Below are positions 34,313 through 45,938 of a DNA stretch of 64,000 nucleotides, one piece after another. Source of the DNA: Ailurus styani (lineage: Eukaryota > Chordata > Mammalia > Carnivora > Ailuridae); the NCBI GenBank assembly GCA_002007465.1, contig LNAC01000164.1, forward strand, positions 2,735,406 through 2,799,405, in the 5' to 3' direction. Position numbers and translations under genes: made by a program. Below the pieces are notes generated by a model that made no database searches, was not told where the DNA came from, and saw only the letters and a list, made by a program, of their open reading frames with translations. Each line of letters starts with the position of its first letter. Within the stretch, counting starts at the first letter, position 1.

Positions 34313-35360
34313 CTGGAATCAGAAGCACAGAAAGCTCTTACACAAAGAGAAGATGAAGTCCTCACGGTGCATTAGCCCAGAGTATTTCTACCAAGCAATC
34401 TATGACATGGGTAGAATAATACTTTAATAGGTTTCATTTTGCCTAAAGGTCCATTTCTTCTCATTTTGAGCAGGAGTTTACAGCAGCCTGAATTTCCGAT
34501 CCACTTTCAAGAACAAGTTTTCATGTGTAAGAAAACACTGTGTGAGGGATAGAAAGCTAACATGGAAGCTTCCAGATCACACCTGTACAGGAACAGAAGC
34601 TGCTTCATTTTTTGGTAAGTTCATCCTCTGCCTGCTCCCATGGGGAGAGGATGTAAGAGAAGGGGCGGATGCATGGAGCCCTTTCCCTGGTGGGCCCCGC
34701 GTGGGCATTTCCCATGGCTCCTACTTTTAGCTACTTGACATGGCACTGAAACCCTATCAAAGCAGCACCTGGAGGCCTGTTGCCCACCTCAAGGCTCAGG
34801 GTCTCCAAGCAAGGATGCATTTGCTGTTCAAAATGATTTCTAAAGGAGTGGAAAAAGACTCCACAGAAATATTTCTTGGCATGCTCCCAAAAACATAAAT
34901 GCTATTGATTGAAGATTTAATGACTCAAATGAATGCAATGGCTCTGAATGATTTTCTTGAATGTACCACTGTTATTTTTGTTGTAACCCATGAATAATTA
35001 AATAGTTCATACCCATGGTATCATTGAGATGGGCAAAGACAGCAATCTTTTTCGAATTTCACAATCCTTTTAACAAACATTGCATTGACTGGATGCTAGG
35101 GCTCTGTCACCAACCAAAGGCCCAGGGCACAGCTGAGGCAGAGGGCTTGTTCCTGCCCCACTCTCAGCTGAGGAGGCATTCCAGAGGAATGTACAACTGG
35201 CTAGCATGTGCCACAACTGAGGTCCACCTCAGTCCTGCTGCCAGAGAAAGAGTGGGAAAATGGTGTTCTCAATAGGGAGAGCAACTTCCTAGAAAATAAA
35301 AAGCCAAGTTCCCAGCGGCACAGGGAAGGGCTACAAAGTGAAGTCAAACGTGTCACTTAC
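34313..35360 (-). other. CTNNA1: CTNNA1 intron between residues 670 and 671
   Basis: A 1.05-kb AT-moderate intron. A weak L2/MIR-like stretch may lie near 35055-35165. No other gene seen. Confidence 0.85.
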
Positions 35361-35471
35361 TCGGGCACTTTGGCCAGCTATCAGCTGATCATCTTCTGTC
35401 TGGACACTTGTCCTACTTCTGACATCGAAGTCCTCCGTCTCGAAGTCAGAGTCATCCAGTTCCTCGGGTGT
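35361..35471 (-). CDS. CTNNA1: CTNNA1 coding exon, residues 634-670 (phosphorylated linker)
   Basis: This 111-bp exon is 37 whole codons, phase 0 on both sides, from TPEELDDSDFETEDFD to QLIAGQSAR. It is almost exactly the flexible P-linker between the M region and the actin-binding domain. The acidic stretch carries the CK2 site S641 and the CK1 sites S652, S655 and T658 (known in the family; positions match here). The acceptor is TGTTGGTGGTAG and the donor CGA/GTAAGT. Confidence 0.98.
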
Positions 35472-36679
35472 CTACCACCAACAGAGAGATCACAAGTCAG
35501 ACACAACCCTGGGCCCAATGTATGAACACCCAGAATTCTGGATTTTCCTGTGCCATGTTCCAGTTCTGGGGAATGAAGTTAAAATCACTCATTATTCGTC
35601 CAAGACCCTGCCTCACTGATGCCCATGTGGGGGGCCCACCCAACAACCACCAGACAAAGGCACCACATCAACACCTTCCAAAGGGTCGAGGAGTTTCTTT
35701 ATGGGGGCTGGGGCTTCAACTTTCACTAGAGTCAAGACTCTCTTTGAAATCATGTACTCCTCTAGCACCTGTATCCTAACACAAAGGTGAGGATTATCCT
35801 AGGTAGGAAATGCACTGTATTAAAAAGAAATATTTTACCCAACATTAAGCAGATTCTTACCATCTTCCCACTTGATGGCAAAAAGAAAATGAACTACATA
35901 ATACTGGGCTTTCTCTTGGGATACTGCTTTGAAGGAGTACAAACAGGCAATGTATTTTGATGGGTCTTTTTTGTTTTACTCTTATGAATGCAAAAAGAAT
36001 ATGGCAGGTAAGGTCTGAGTATGTACAAAAGTTCCTGATTACCAGTCCCAGCTCTTTGCTTCAATTATGAAATAAAATTCCTACTTCATACAACCTCCAG
36101 CCTCTCATGATTAGCTGCTGACTTGAAACATAATGTTGTCTTCTGGAAGTTATCAGTAACAGGACAGCAGGCGGAGCAGCTGGGGTTGGCTCTTGGCCCA
36201 GCTGGCTGGCCTGTTGACAGGAGGGCAGTGAGGTGAGTCCTTCATCTGCACCAGGACCTCATCCAAGCCCAGCCCAAGGGCTCGCTGTGAAGCCCCAATA
36301 AGAGGCCGTGTGAAGAAGCATCTGGCCCGGCCAAGACTATCTTGGGTTTTTTTTACAAAGGCAAAGGCCGAGCCTGTCCCTTAGTGAGATGAGGTAAAAA
36401 CGGCAGGGGGTCACACCAGGCACCAGCAAGCCACAAGGAACACCTGAATGGAAGATCCTGGAGTCTCTCTGACCAGGCGGCATGAGGCACTACACCACCA
36501 TTGGCCATTTTAAATCCTAGGATCACAGACACCTGCGGAGGATCTTTCTCAAACCAGTGCCTCCTGGTAAGAACTCTGTTTCTGTACCCTCCCCTCGCTA
36601 GTCCAGCAGAGACCCAAAAACTGTTCTTGCCAAGAAAACCCAGTAGCTCTTCTTTCATTCTTGCTGAGTATACTGTTCT

Positions 36680-37300
36680 GGGCCCTGGAGGTACAAAATG
36701 ACTAATGGTTGATGTCCCTGCTCTTGCATATACGCTAATGGGAGAAACGACAAGAAACAAAATGAGAAAGTGAATTTTATCACATGAGAAAGTGATGAGT
36801 GATAAAAATCAACCAAGCAGTGAGGGGGATATGGGAGGTACCTGAGGGAGGAGTGTTCTAGCAGGATGGGGTCACCAGAACCAAGGCCCAGAGGCAGGAA
36901 CTTGCCTGGGGACTTAGATGAACAAAGAGGCCACAACAGACTCAACTCACTCCCCTCATGACTACAGGTCCGCTCCTGTCAACAAGAGCCCCAAGAGAGC
37001 AGCAGGGGGTGAGATCCTAGAAGGCCTATAGCCTAATGCAAGGACTAGTGCCCCACACAGCCTGTGGAGCGTGCTGAGCAGTGAGTAACATGATCAAACT
37101 GAAGCTTAAAAGGATCACTTGGGCTGCTCTGTGGAGAGTGAGACTGCGGGCATCAAGGGATGAGAACAGGGAGGTGGCTGCATCAATCTAAGTGAGAGAT
37201 GCTAGTGGCCGGAACTAGAGGAGGAACAGTGCTCACATGTGCTCTATACTGTGAAGGTAGATCTGACAGGATTTGCTGATAGATCAGATATGGGACAGGA
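36680..37300 (+). repeat. Ancient L2-like or related repeat (tentative)
   Basis: Contains AGGATCACTTGGGCTGCTCT and GTGGAGAGTGAGACTGCGGG, a motif order seen in old purine-rich mammalian repeats. Family not certain. Confidence 0.35.
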
Positions 37301-38254
37301 GACCAAAAGAGCAACCAAGAGTGAATCTGAAGTTTAGGATGGAGCGAGTGGAAGGGAGGTTGCCATCAAGTAACACCTAAGACCAGGTGGCACAGGGTGG
37401 GGGTAAAAAATAAGGAGATGCCTCTTAGATAATGGAGCGGCAAGAAGGAGCAGGTGAGTGTGGAACTCAGGAGAGTCACGCTGGATGCTGTTCTCAAGTC
37501 TTACCACCAAGGGAATGAGGACAGTCAGAGAAGAGTTCGAGAACTTTGCTACCAGGCATGCCACTGGTCAGAAGCTAAAGAGATGAGGACAAAGCAGCAA
37601 AGCAGACTAAGAAGGAGGGGGACCAAGAGGTTTCCCTGGAGAGGGGAGAAACGCTGTCCTGCTATATGCATGGGGAAAGGTGCCAGAGGAAGAAGGAAGG
37701 GGACAGTCTTAGGCAGAGCACTGGGACAGCCAAAGAGAGAAGGGAAAGCAGAATCCATGTGCACAGACAGGGCAGGGGGCACACAGGACATCCAGACCAT
37801 CTCTGCACCACAGAAATAGCAGCAGGCCATGTGGGAGGCGAGCAAGAAGGTCTGAAACTTCCCAAGGCGCTAAGGTTGGGGGGCACTGCTGGCCGATTCC
37901 AGGACCCCAGGAGGAGTGGCTGCATGCACTGCACCAGGCTCAGCAGACTAACACTGGTAATGACAAGGACCTCATCTGACTACAGAAGGGGGGCTGAGGT
38001 GGAGGAGGACAAGACAGCAAGCATCTGAGAGTTCCCGGGGCTGGAAGGATTCTTGAACTGAAACCGCAACGGAGCTCAGGTGCACAGCCATAAGCGAGGG
38101 CCTGCCACATGGCTGCTTCGCAGGCCTCCGCCCGCCATGCCCGGGCTCCGGCGCTCCCGGTGGCCCATGTGTCTCCCACCCAAGGCCCTATCACCATGCC
38201 CCCGCCAGGCAGCTACCGTTCTTGTGTCCCGGCACAAACTCTTCGACGGCCCGG

Positions 38255-38390
38255 CCCTGTGCTGGGCACATTACCTACATCACAGCTCATTAAAACCACT
38301 AGCATCTCTGTTTTTAAAAGATGAGAGAGATGAGGGACCCTGCCTAGAGTCGGAGAGCTGGAAAAGGGGCCCGGGAGGCCGGCCTGCTCC
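38255..38390 (+). repeat. MIR-like remnant
   Basis: TGTGCTGGGCACATTACCTA and, further on, AAAAGATGAGAGAGATGAGG with AGAGTCGGAGAGCTGG fit an MIR. Confidence 0.5.
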
Positions 38391-39818
38391 CAGGACCTGC
38401 TTTCCCACAACGGGACTTGAGGAAATGCAGGCATTTCCTCTGCAGTATCCACCCACTTAAACCCCAGACACTAATGACCCCTCTTTATCATTAAGGTCCC
38501 TTTTATTCTATTTCTAGGTGTCTGTCAGAATGGAAAAGAAGTCTGGAAAAATAGGGCTGTGTTCATTACCAGCGGTCGATGGGACCGGGGGTCCCTTCAT
38601 ACCACTGGGATATGGCTGCTGGGTTTAACCTATCATTCACCCAGGCCAGGTTTCTTCTTGGGCACAGGTATGCAGGGATGGAGAGAGCAAAACAAACAAT
38701 TTCCCGCCCCACCCCCACCATGTCCTGGGGATCGGGAGCCTGTAAGGAACAGCCAGCAGCCAACCAGGCAATCCATAAACACTTCTCTTTCCTCCTCACC
38801 CCCAGGGAGGAGCAGCAGCGGTCTTGCCCAAGTGTTTCTACACTGCATTCGAAATGGGTCCAGCCTCATGCAACTGCCTTAGAAATGGCCTCTGTTTCCA
38901 GCTGACAATCTGGCTAGGTTCTGCACAGTGCCAAGCTGAGAAGATAAAAAGTGGGACAAGAATCCCTGCCTACCTTGAGAGGTTTGACTAGCAAACCATG
39001 AAAGTGTAAATGTAACTCCCCTGAGCCTTCCAGCCCAGCCCAGCCCAGCCGCTATCTCTGCAGCGAGAGCAGGGCCTGGGCCAGGCTTCAGGGACACCTG
39101 GGGGCTCTGGGAAGAGGGACGCACACTCCCTGCTCCCAGCTTCCAGAGCAATAGGCTCATCCTCAGAACAGCATGTGAAAGATCAAACACTAGGGAAAGA
39201 CAGCTGTGAGACCTGGCCCAGCACCCTGCACTGTATTAGAGGGGATAGGAGTTTCTCAAAACCCCTGTTTATGCCAACTCAGAGGGGGTGCTGGCCTTTC
39301 CCCTCACACGGTAAGAACTGCTATGTTCTCAGAGGAAAGAGGTCCAATGGGGCCCAGAGCAGGCGGCACTTCCGGGCAGTGTCAGCAGCAGCCGCCACAG
39401 GCACTCATCTTCCCTGTGCACACTGAGGCCCCAGGAGCCTCCTGCCTCCCCACCATTCCTTCAAGGACATACATAACTTCAGCCTGCATTAAGGAAATAC
39501 TCAACCTAAGAGGCTTTGTTCTGTGTTGTTTCCCTCTAACTTACCAGAAGCCTCCTATTCATGCGCACGGCATGCCTGCAACTAAATCCTCAAAGCCGAC
39601 TCATACTCACTCGCCTTCTTGGCCCAAGTTTGGGCTCTAACTTGCAACTAAAAGTCATTTTAGACAACATAATTAAATATATCTCATTCTAACAGCTTTT
39701 AGATTCATGGTTTTAATATACTGCCACCGCATCTGCTGAGTTCCAGAATGATACATTGCTCAAGTTTAGCAAACGATAAGAAAGAAGCTGTTAAAACGTC
39801 TGAAATGCAGTTACTCAC

Positions 39819-39970
39819 CCTTATCATCAACACCGCTTTCCTGATGTCCCGGATGCCATCGTACACCAGGCGGGAGGCATCGATAAACTCATTCTCATCC
39901 ATGGGTTGGGCGGGGTCCGAGCTGAGGGCTTCCACGGCCGCCTCCACTTGCTCCGTAAAACGTGGCATGA
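39819..39970 (-). CDS. CTNNA1: CTNNA1 coding exon, residues 583-633
   Basis: This 152-bp exon completes Val583 and encodes 50 residues, from MPRFTEQVEAAVEALSSDP to RKAVLMIR. It is the end of the M3 helical bundle of the mechanosensitive M region. The acceptor is TTTCTCCACAG and the donor AGG/GTGAGT. The acidic DPAQPMDENEFIDASRLVYD motif is highly conserved across alpha-catenins. Confidence 0.98.
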
Positions 39971-40539
39971 CTGTGGAGAAAGAGGCAGGGCAGACAGCCC
40001 CATTCTACCAGTCCTCCCTAAATCCCTCAGTGAGACAGGAGGTGGCGAGGTGTATGATGAAGAGCCTCTGCCTCTACCTATGTGAGGAAGTATTTACGGC
40101 GGAAATAAATGCTGTATTTTACCAAGACTCAAATCATCTTTGTCTCTGATGAGATTTTGCAATATCGGATTTGGATGGGTGAACCACTGAAGTGAGATAA
40201 ACTGGAGGCCTTGCTTAAGAATAGGGACCCACCCCCACCCCCACTTAGTTTAGTATTTATTCACTAACAAGAGACTGAACTCAGAAGTTCATCTTAAATA
40301 GTATGTTCAGAACTATTGCCATCATCAGCTATGGGACACATGGGAAAAAGAAAGGAGAACACCTAACTTGGTGGATCAACTTCTCAAAGTCTGACAGTGG
40401 ACCCAGACAGTCGTGGGGAGACCTGAGCTGCGCCCTGATCTCACCCTTCCTAACCACAGGGCCTAGACTCACAGGGTGGCCCGGCCCACCCAGGCCATCT
40501 GTGTGTAGGGAGCACAATAAAGGGAGGGAGTTCCCGAAC
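39971..40539 (-). other. CTNNA1: CTNNA1 intron between the exons for residues 516-583 and 583-633
   Basis: A 569-bp intron whose donor reads GTTCGG on the minus strand. No repeats or other features recognised. Confidence 0.88.
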
Positions 40540-40740
40540 CTGTATTGGAGAGCAGCTTTGTGGCTTCCAGCACCTTCTCTGTGTAGACCCCTGGCTCATA
40601 GTTGTCCATCTCTGAGGTGACTACATGAATGACCCGAGCCGCCCGGCCTCGAATAGCACCAGCTGTGCGGTCCAGCCCATCCACATCTTTCTCCTGGAGG
40701 GCAATGACGCATTTGTTCACATCTTCCAAAATGTGATTCT
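40540..40740 (-). CDS. CTNNA1: CTNNA1 coding exon, residues 516-583 (part)
   Basis: This 201-bp exon completes Glu516, encodes 66 residues from NHILEDVNKCVIALQEKD to EATKLLSNT, and ends with the first base of Val583. It is the core of the M3 bundle. The acceptor is a strong GTTTGTTCTTCAG. The donor is ACAG/GTTCGG, unusual at +3, +4 and +6 but with G at +5. Length is a multiple of three with matching phases at both ends, so skipping would be in frame. Confidence 0.98.
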
Positions 40741-42289
40741 CTGAAGAACAAACAAAAAGCGGAATGAGGGAGAAGGCATTCCACTAGAAGGGGACAACTG
40801 CAGGCTGGCATCTATGGCTCACTCAGTGCTCATTTTGTGCCAGCTGCAGGACCAAAGCTCCCTGTGTATCATTTCATTGAAGAGACCAGACTCACCACTG
40901 GATTAACTGTCCCACAGAAACTCAACCTGTAATCACCTCCAAGAATAACAATCTTCAATTCCAGGTTTATAGGAAGAAGGAGAGATCAATTGAGATCTTT
41001 AAGATGTAATTGTTCTGTAAGCCAGGCAGAAAATTCAAATCACAGAAACCTTAATAACTTCTCTCTTCTTTAAATAATTTCATTGACCTTATGTCCAAAA
41101 CAAAGTCTAAAACAGAAGAAAGGGTTTACTCAAAGACTCTATCCTTCCAGCCCCTTGCCCCTCCTTCCAGTAGATGCCAGTGGTATTCAGACAATTTGCC
41201 AAGAAGCCAGGATAGCCCTGGGAAAGAAGGTGCTGGAAAGCAAAATAAAACCGCCTCTAGAGGTCACCGAGGGAGCCCACCTGAGGCAAAACATTTAGTA
41301 AGCACAGATGCCTGTGGAACTACTGTGGTACTTGCAAAAACCATTGAATCATGTTAAGCTGACAGGTGGCTCCTATTAGTTATAGAATTGGATTTGGAGG
41401 ACACACCAAAACTATTTTTCCTCAAAGCAAAATGCCTGACACTGGATTCTGGGAACCCCAGAGTAAGGAGTTAGCCTCAGCTTCATCTATAATAACAGCA
41501 AAGTGGAAGCAACCAAAATGTCCAAGAGCAGGAGAGATACAAAACACGGGCACTACACAGCCATTCAAATGAATGAGGGCAGTCTGAACTGGCCGACCCA
41601 GAATGGTAAAGGAAACGTTCTCACTCCCTCAGAAATGCAGAGGCCGCCAGCAGACAGCTCAAATGACATGGCTGCTCAGACTCTGTGGGATAGGTGGGAG
41701 AGTCAAGGAAAGGAAAGCCCCCAGTCCTCATTTAGCTACTGCCTTCCTGCTCAGAAAGGAGTTTTTTTCAAAACATTTAAGAACTTGTGGAAGAGATGCT
41801 CACTCGCTTAAGCCAAAATACCTGGTACAACAGGTTAAAAACTAAAGGTCCTAGTTTTTCTGGAAGAGCCAGAACAATCAGGGTAAATGTAATCTGTTTA
41901 AAAAACATATCTGGTCATTTCTTTGCCAGCCCTGTCCATCTTATACATTGACATGTCATTATGCTGGACTGCCTCCTGATTTAATCCATTTCCAAAGCCA
42001 TTCCCCTTCCCCATATAGCCTCTGCTAATGTACTCAGCCAAGTTCTATGTGACAATGTCTAGAAGGGAGATAAAAGTAAACTTGACTTCTTAAGATACTC
42101 CAAACAAGACAGTGGTCATGGTGCTGTTTCCTTTCATGAGCACCACAGTGCCCTCCCTGCCTTTGGACCTCAGGTTCCCCTGTAGACCCCAAGAGAAACC
42201 AAAGCCCTCCTCTTTGTAGTTCCCAAGAGGCTGCTGGCAAAATGGAATAAGATGTAAAAAAAACCACAATGAGGAAGAAGTAATGATGT

Positions 42290-43035
42290 AAAAGAAGGAA
42301 GTTTGGTAAAAACACGTTTCCTACAAAATTAAACACACCCTGACCCTGTGATCCTGTGTCACACTCCTTGGTATTTATCCAAAGGAGCTGAAAACTTAGG
42401 TCCACATAAAGACCTGCACATGGATGTTTAGGACAGCTTTGTTCGTAACTGCCAAAACTTGAAAGCAACCAAGATGTCCTTCGGTGGGTGAATGGAAAAA
42501 ATGAGCTAAATCCAGACCATGGGATATTATTCAGCACTGACAAGAAATGAGCTATGAAGCCACGAAAAGACATGGAGAAACCTTCACTGCGTATTATTAA
42601 ATGAAAGATGCTAATCTGAAAGGCTACGCACTCTATGATTCCAACCAAGTGACATTCTGGGAAAGGCAACGAAACTATGAAGACAGTAAAATATATTGGG
42701 AGTTGGAGGGGGGAGGGAAGAACACACAGAGCATACAGGATTTTTCAGGGCAGTGAATACTGTATATGACACTATAAAGACGGATACATTTGTCCAAACC
42801 CATGGAAGGTACACCAACTGAGAGTGAACAGTAATGTACATTATGGACTTTGGGTGATAATGATGTACAGGTTCAGCAACTGTAACAAATCTGCCACCAT
42901 GATGGGGGATGCTGATGATGGGGGAGGCTATGCATGTGTGGGGGTACAGACAAATGGAAAATTTCTGAACCCTCCTCTTAATTTTGCTATGAACTTAAAA
43001 TTGCTCCAAAAGTTCGTCTTTCTTTTCTTTAAATA
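42290..43035 (+). repeat. L1M-type LINE 3' end
   Basis: ATTTATCCAAAGGAGCTGAA, then AAGCAACCAAGATGTCCTTC and TGGGATATTATTCAGCACTG are from the end of L1 ORF2, followed by 3' UTR-like DNA ending AAAATTGCTCCAAAAG. Confidence 0.85.
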
Positions 43036-44364
43036 AGTTAAAATATTTCCAGTGAACGCCAAAATACAGTATGAATTCCTATTACAGAAGGGAAAAATGA
43101 ATTACCACAGTATAGCTAAGACCCTAATTCAAAAATTAGAGAAGACTTGCTAGGGTTTCCATCATTGTACTATTAACAGAGAAAGTGTATTAAGCTTTTT
43201 ACATAAATAAATTTTAGGGAGGACATGTGAACCAATCATAAGAATAAATGGGTGGGGAGCCCATCGGAAGCATCTTTTATATACGCACTCTCTACATAAT
43301 GTGAGCTGAACAACTGGTATTGAGCACATCATAACTTTTGCTTTTGCTAACCCTAACACATTTTACATTTGTATTTCCTCTCACCAGGGAAAGGAAAAAT
43401 AAAAGGAAGGAAAGGAACGAAAAGGAAGTAAAAAGTATTGCTAACTAAACCATGGACCAATGTTATCTTTTATGGCTGATTTTAAAATTCACCCTTGTTT
43501 CAGGATTGTTAATTCCAGGGAGGAAACACATCTGAGAATCAATGAAGCATGGCATTCTTTTCTGTTCATTAGACAAAGTAGACCAAACTTCCACCAAGGA
43601 TTTGGTAACCTTCGCCTAGACACCTATGTTTTTAAAAATCAATTTTGACTTTCTTGAATTCACACTGGCTTTCTTCCAGTGAACCTAAACCAGGGAAGGG
43701 CTTGCCATGCTTCAGCAACAAAGGAAGCCTTCTATTTCAGGAAGCTGACTAAAGTAATAGTCTTTACTGTCCCTGAACAGCTGTCTCTAGGAAAGCCCCA
43801 TCCAGCTGAGGCCACCACATACCCAGGACATAAGCATCAATTCAGCTCGCTGCACTTCAGCCCGAAGGCAGAAATGAGTTTCCACTGGACAGGTACAAAA
43901 CAAGGGAGGGTTGGAGGTACCTATGCTAACTTAAACCATAAATTACTTTAGCTTTAATTGAATTACCAAGGAAACATGGGTCCATTATGAGTAGACACAC
44001 CAATCTGTACCCCATTAAACACTATTCAACATCAGAGGTGCCGCTAAGAGGAAAAAAGTCACATACACAACAGTCTATCTAATAAGGGATCATATTATGG
44101 ACACTATTATATGTTTTCCATTTGAAAACCTTTCTAGGCCTGTCTCCACCCATCTACCTCATTCTTTTTGATGACTGCAAAGTACCCTACTGAATAGATG
44201 TAGGGGCCATAATTTACTTATCTAGTCTTCTCTCAGACATTTTGGTTGACAAGACATCCTTATACAGGTATTCTGACAAATATTTGGGTACATATCCCTG
44301 GGGAAAATTTCTAGCAAAAGGATTACTAAGGCAAAAGGCATATATGTTTAAAGTAGATGTGTGG

Positions 44365-44573
44365 GGCGCCTGGGTGGCTCAGTGGGTTAAAGCCGCTGCC
44401 TTCGGCTCAGGTCATGATCCCAGGGTTCTGGGATCGAGGCCCACATCGGGCTCTCTGCTCGGCAGGGAGCCTGCTTCCTCCTCTCTCTCTGCCTGCCTCT
44501 CTGCCTACTTGTAATCTCTCTCTCTCTCTGTGTCAAACGAATAAATAAAATCTTTAAAAAAAATAAAATAAAA
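44365..44573 (+). repeat. Can-SINE
   Basis: Full-length young form. Perfect 16-bp duplications TAAAGTAGATGTGTGG at 44349-44364 and 44574-44589. Confidence 0.97.
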
Positions 44574-44849
44574 TAAAGTAGATGTGTGGTGCCTAACTGC
44601 CCTCCAAGCACCAAGCCAACTGGCATTCTCCAAAAAGGCTGAATGAACTCATGCTTCAATCCATGATGAGTTAACAGGGCCCATTCTGTGTACCCTTTGC
44701 TTTGGCTCTCCTTACTGGTGTAAAATTTATGCAGATACAGGAGACGATAATATTAATACTTCATATAGAGGACTTAATCTATAACTGGAAATATTCTGAG
44801 TGCTTGACATTTAATTATAGAGTAGCCATTAAAAACAACAACAACAACA

Positions 44850-45045
44850 GGGGCACCTGGGTAGCTCATTCAGTGAAGACTCTGGCTCTTGGTTTTGGCT
44901 CAGATTGTGACTTCAGGGCCATGGGACTGAGCATCTCGTCAGGCTCCACACTCAGTGTAGATCCTGATATTCTCTCCCTCTGCCCCTTCCCCACACTCAT
45001 GCATGCGAGGGCATGCTCTCTAAAATAAATAACTCTTTTAAAAAT
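44850..45045 (+). repeat. Can-SINE, older form
   Basis: GGGGCACCTGGGTAGCTCAT head and a diverged body. It follows an (AAC)n run. No clear duplication. Confidence 0.9.
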
Positions 45046-45064
45046 ATAAAATTAAGAAACACCA

Positions 45065-45160
45065 TTAATTAATGAGGAAACCAGGGCACACAAGTATTAA
45101 CTGAACTGTCCAAAGTCACACAGCTAGTGGGCATGGGAGTCAGAAATCACACCCAACTTG
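45065..45160 (+). repeat. MIR-like core remnant
   Basis: AATGAGGAAACCAGGGCACA, then TGTCCAAAGTCACACAGCTA and GTGGGCATGGGAGTCAGAA. Confidence 0.6.
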
Positions 45161-45202
45161 ACCACTACATTATCTGTAGTTTCACAGGTTTTTTTCCTCT
45201 TA

Positions 45203-45401
45203 TTTTTTTTTAAGATTTATTTATTTATTTATTTGACACACAGAGAGAGCTTACAAGCAGACAGAGAGGCAGGCAGAGAGAGAGGAGGAAGCAGGCTCCC
45301 TGCTGAGCAGAGAGCCCGATGCGGGCCTCGATCCCAGGACCCTGAGATCATGACCTGAGCCGAAGGCAGAGGCTTTAACCCACTGAGCCACCCAGGCGCC
45401 C
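45203..45401 (-). repeat. Can-SINE, minus strand
   Basis: Full-length reverse complement, the only copy here in the CTNNA1 sense orientation. Perfect 16-bp duplications GGTTTTTTTCCTCTTA at 45187-45202 and 45402-45417. Confidence 0.97.
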
Positions 45402-45918
45402 GGTTTTTTTCCTCTTAAACACACAACCCCCCCCCCCAAATTAGGTATAATAATCCTTTTCTTTAGTGGCCTTCCATTAAAAAGAAATAGTAATAACGGC
45501 CTTCGGTCAGACCAAATTCTTTAGGCACACTGACACTTACTGAAGAAGTACAAATTACCACTCGTAGGTGTTGCCCTAAAGTATCTGTGGTATACTACTT
45601 GTTTCCAAAAGCGAGAGGTAAAGAAATATAATAAACCCAATTAGAACCATTCTAACCACCTGAATTAAAAAAAAAAAAAGGAACTAAAACTTCCACATAT
45701 AAATGCATAAGACAGTAAATTGCATTTCCATAGAAAACATTTATCAAATACAATTCAAATGAAATTCAGTCTTTATCACTTTGATACATTTCAAACTCAG
45801 ATCCTTAAGGGATAGTTGAGGTTTGCTGAATGCACTCTACCATCTCCACCATCTCCAATATTTACAAGGCACATTCTGAATACAACTTGGTGAAAAGGAG
45901 CCTCCACTCCCTCTTCCT

Positions 45919-45938
45919 GGGGGTGGGTGGGTGGGTGG
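45919..45938 (+). other. G-quadruplex motif in CTNNA1 intron
   Basis: GGGGGTGGGTGGGTGGGTGG: four G-runs of at least three joined by single-T loops, on the strand that is template for CTNNA1. Confidence 0.85.

Larger units (their letters stand above)
35472..39818 (-). other. CTNNA1: CTNNA1 intron between residues 633 and 634
   Basis: A 4.3-kb intron with no Can-SINE. It contains an old purine-rich repeat-like stretch (about 36680-37300) and an MIR-like fragment at about 38255-38390 next to a CpG-containing GC-rich patch (38080-38250). No additional exon recognised. Confidence 0.8.
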
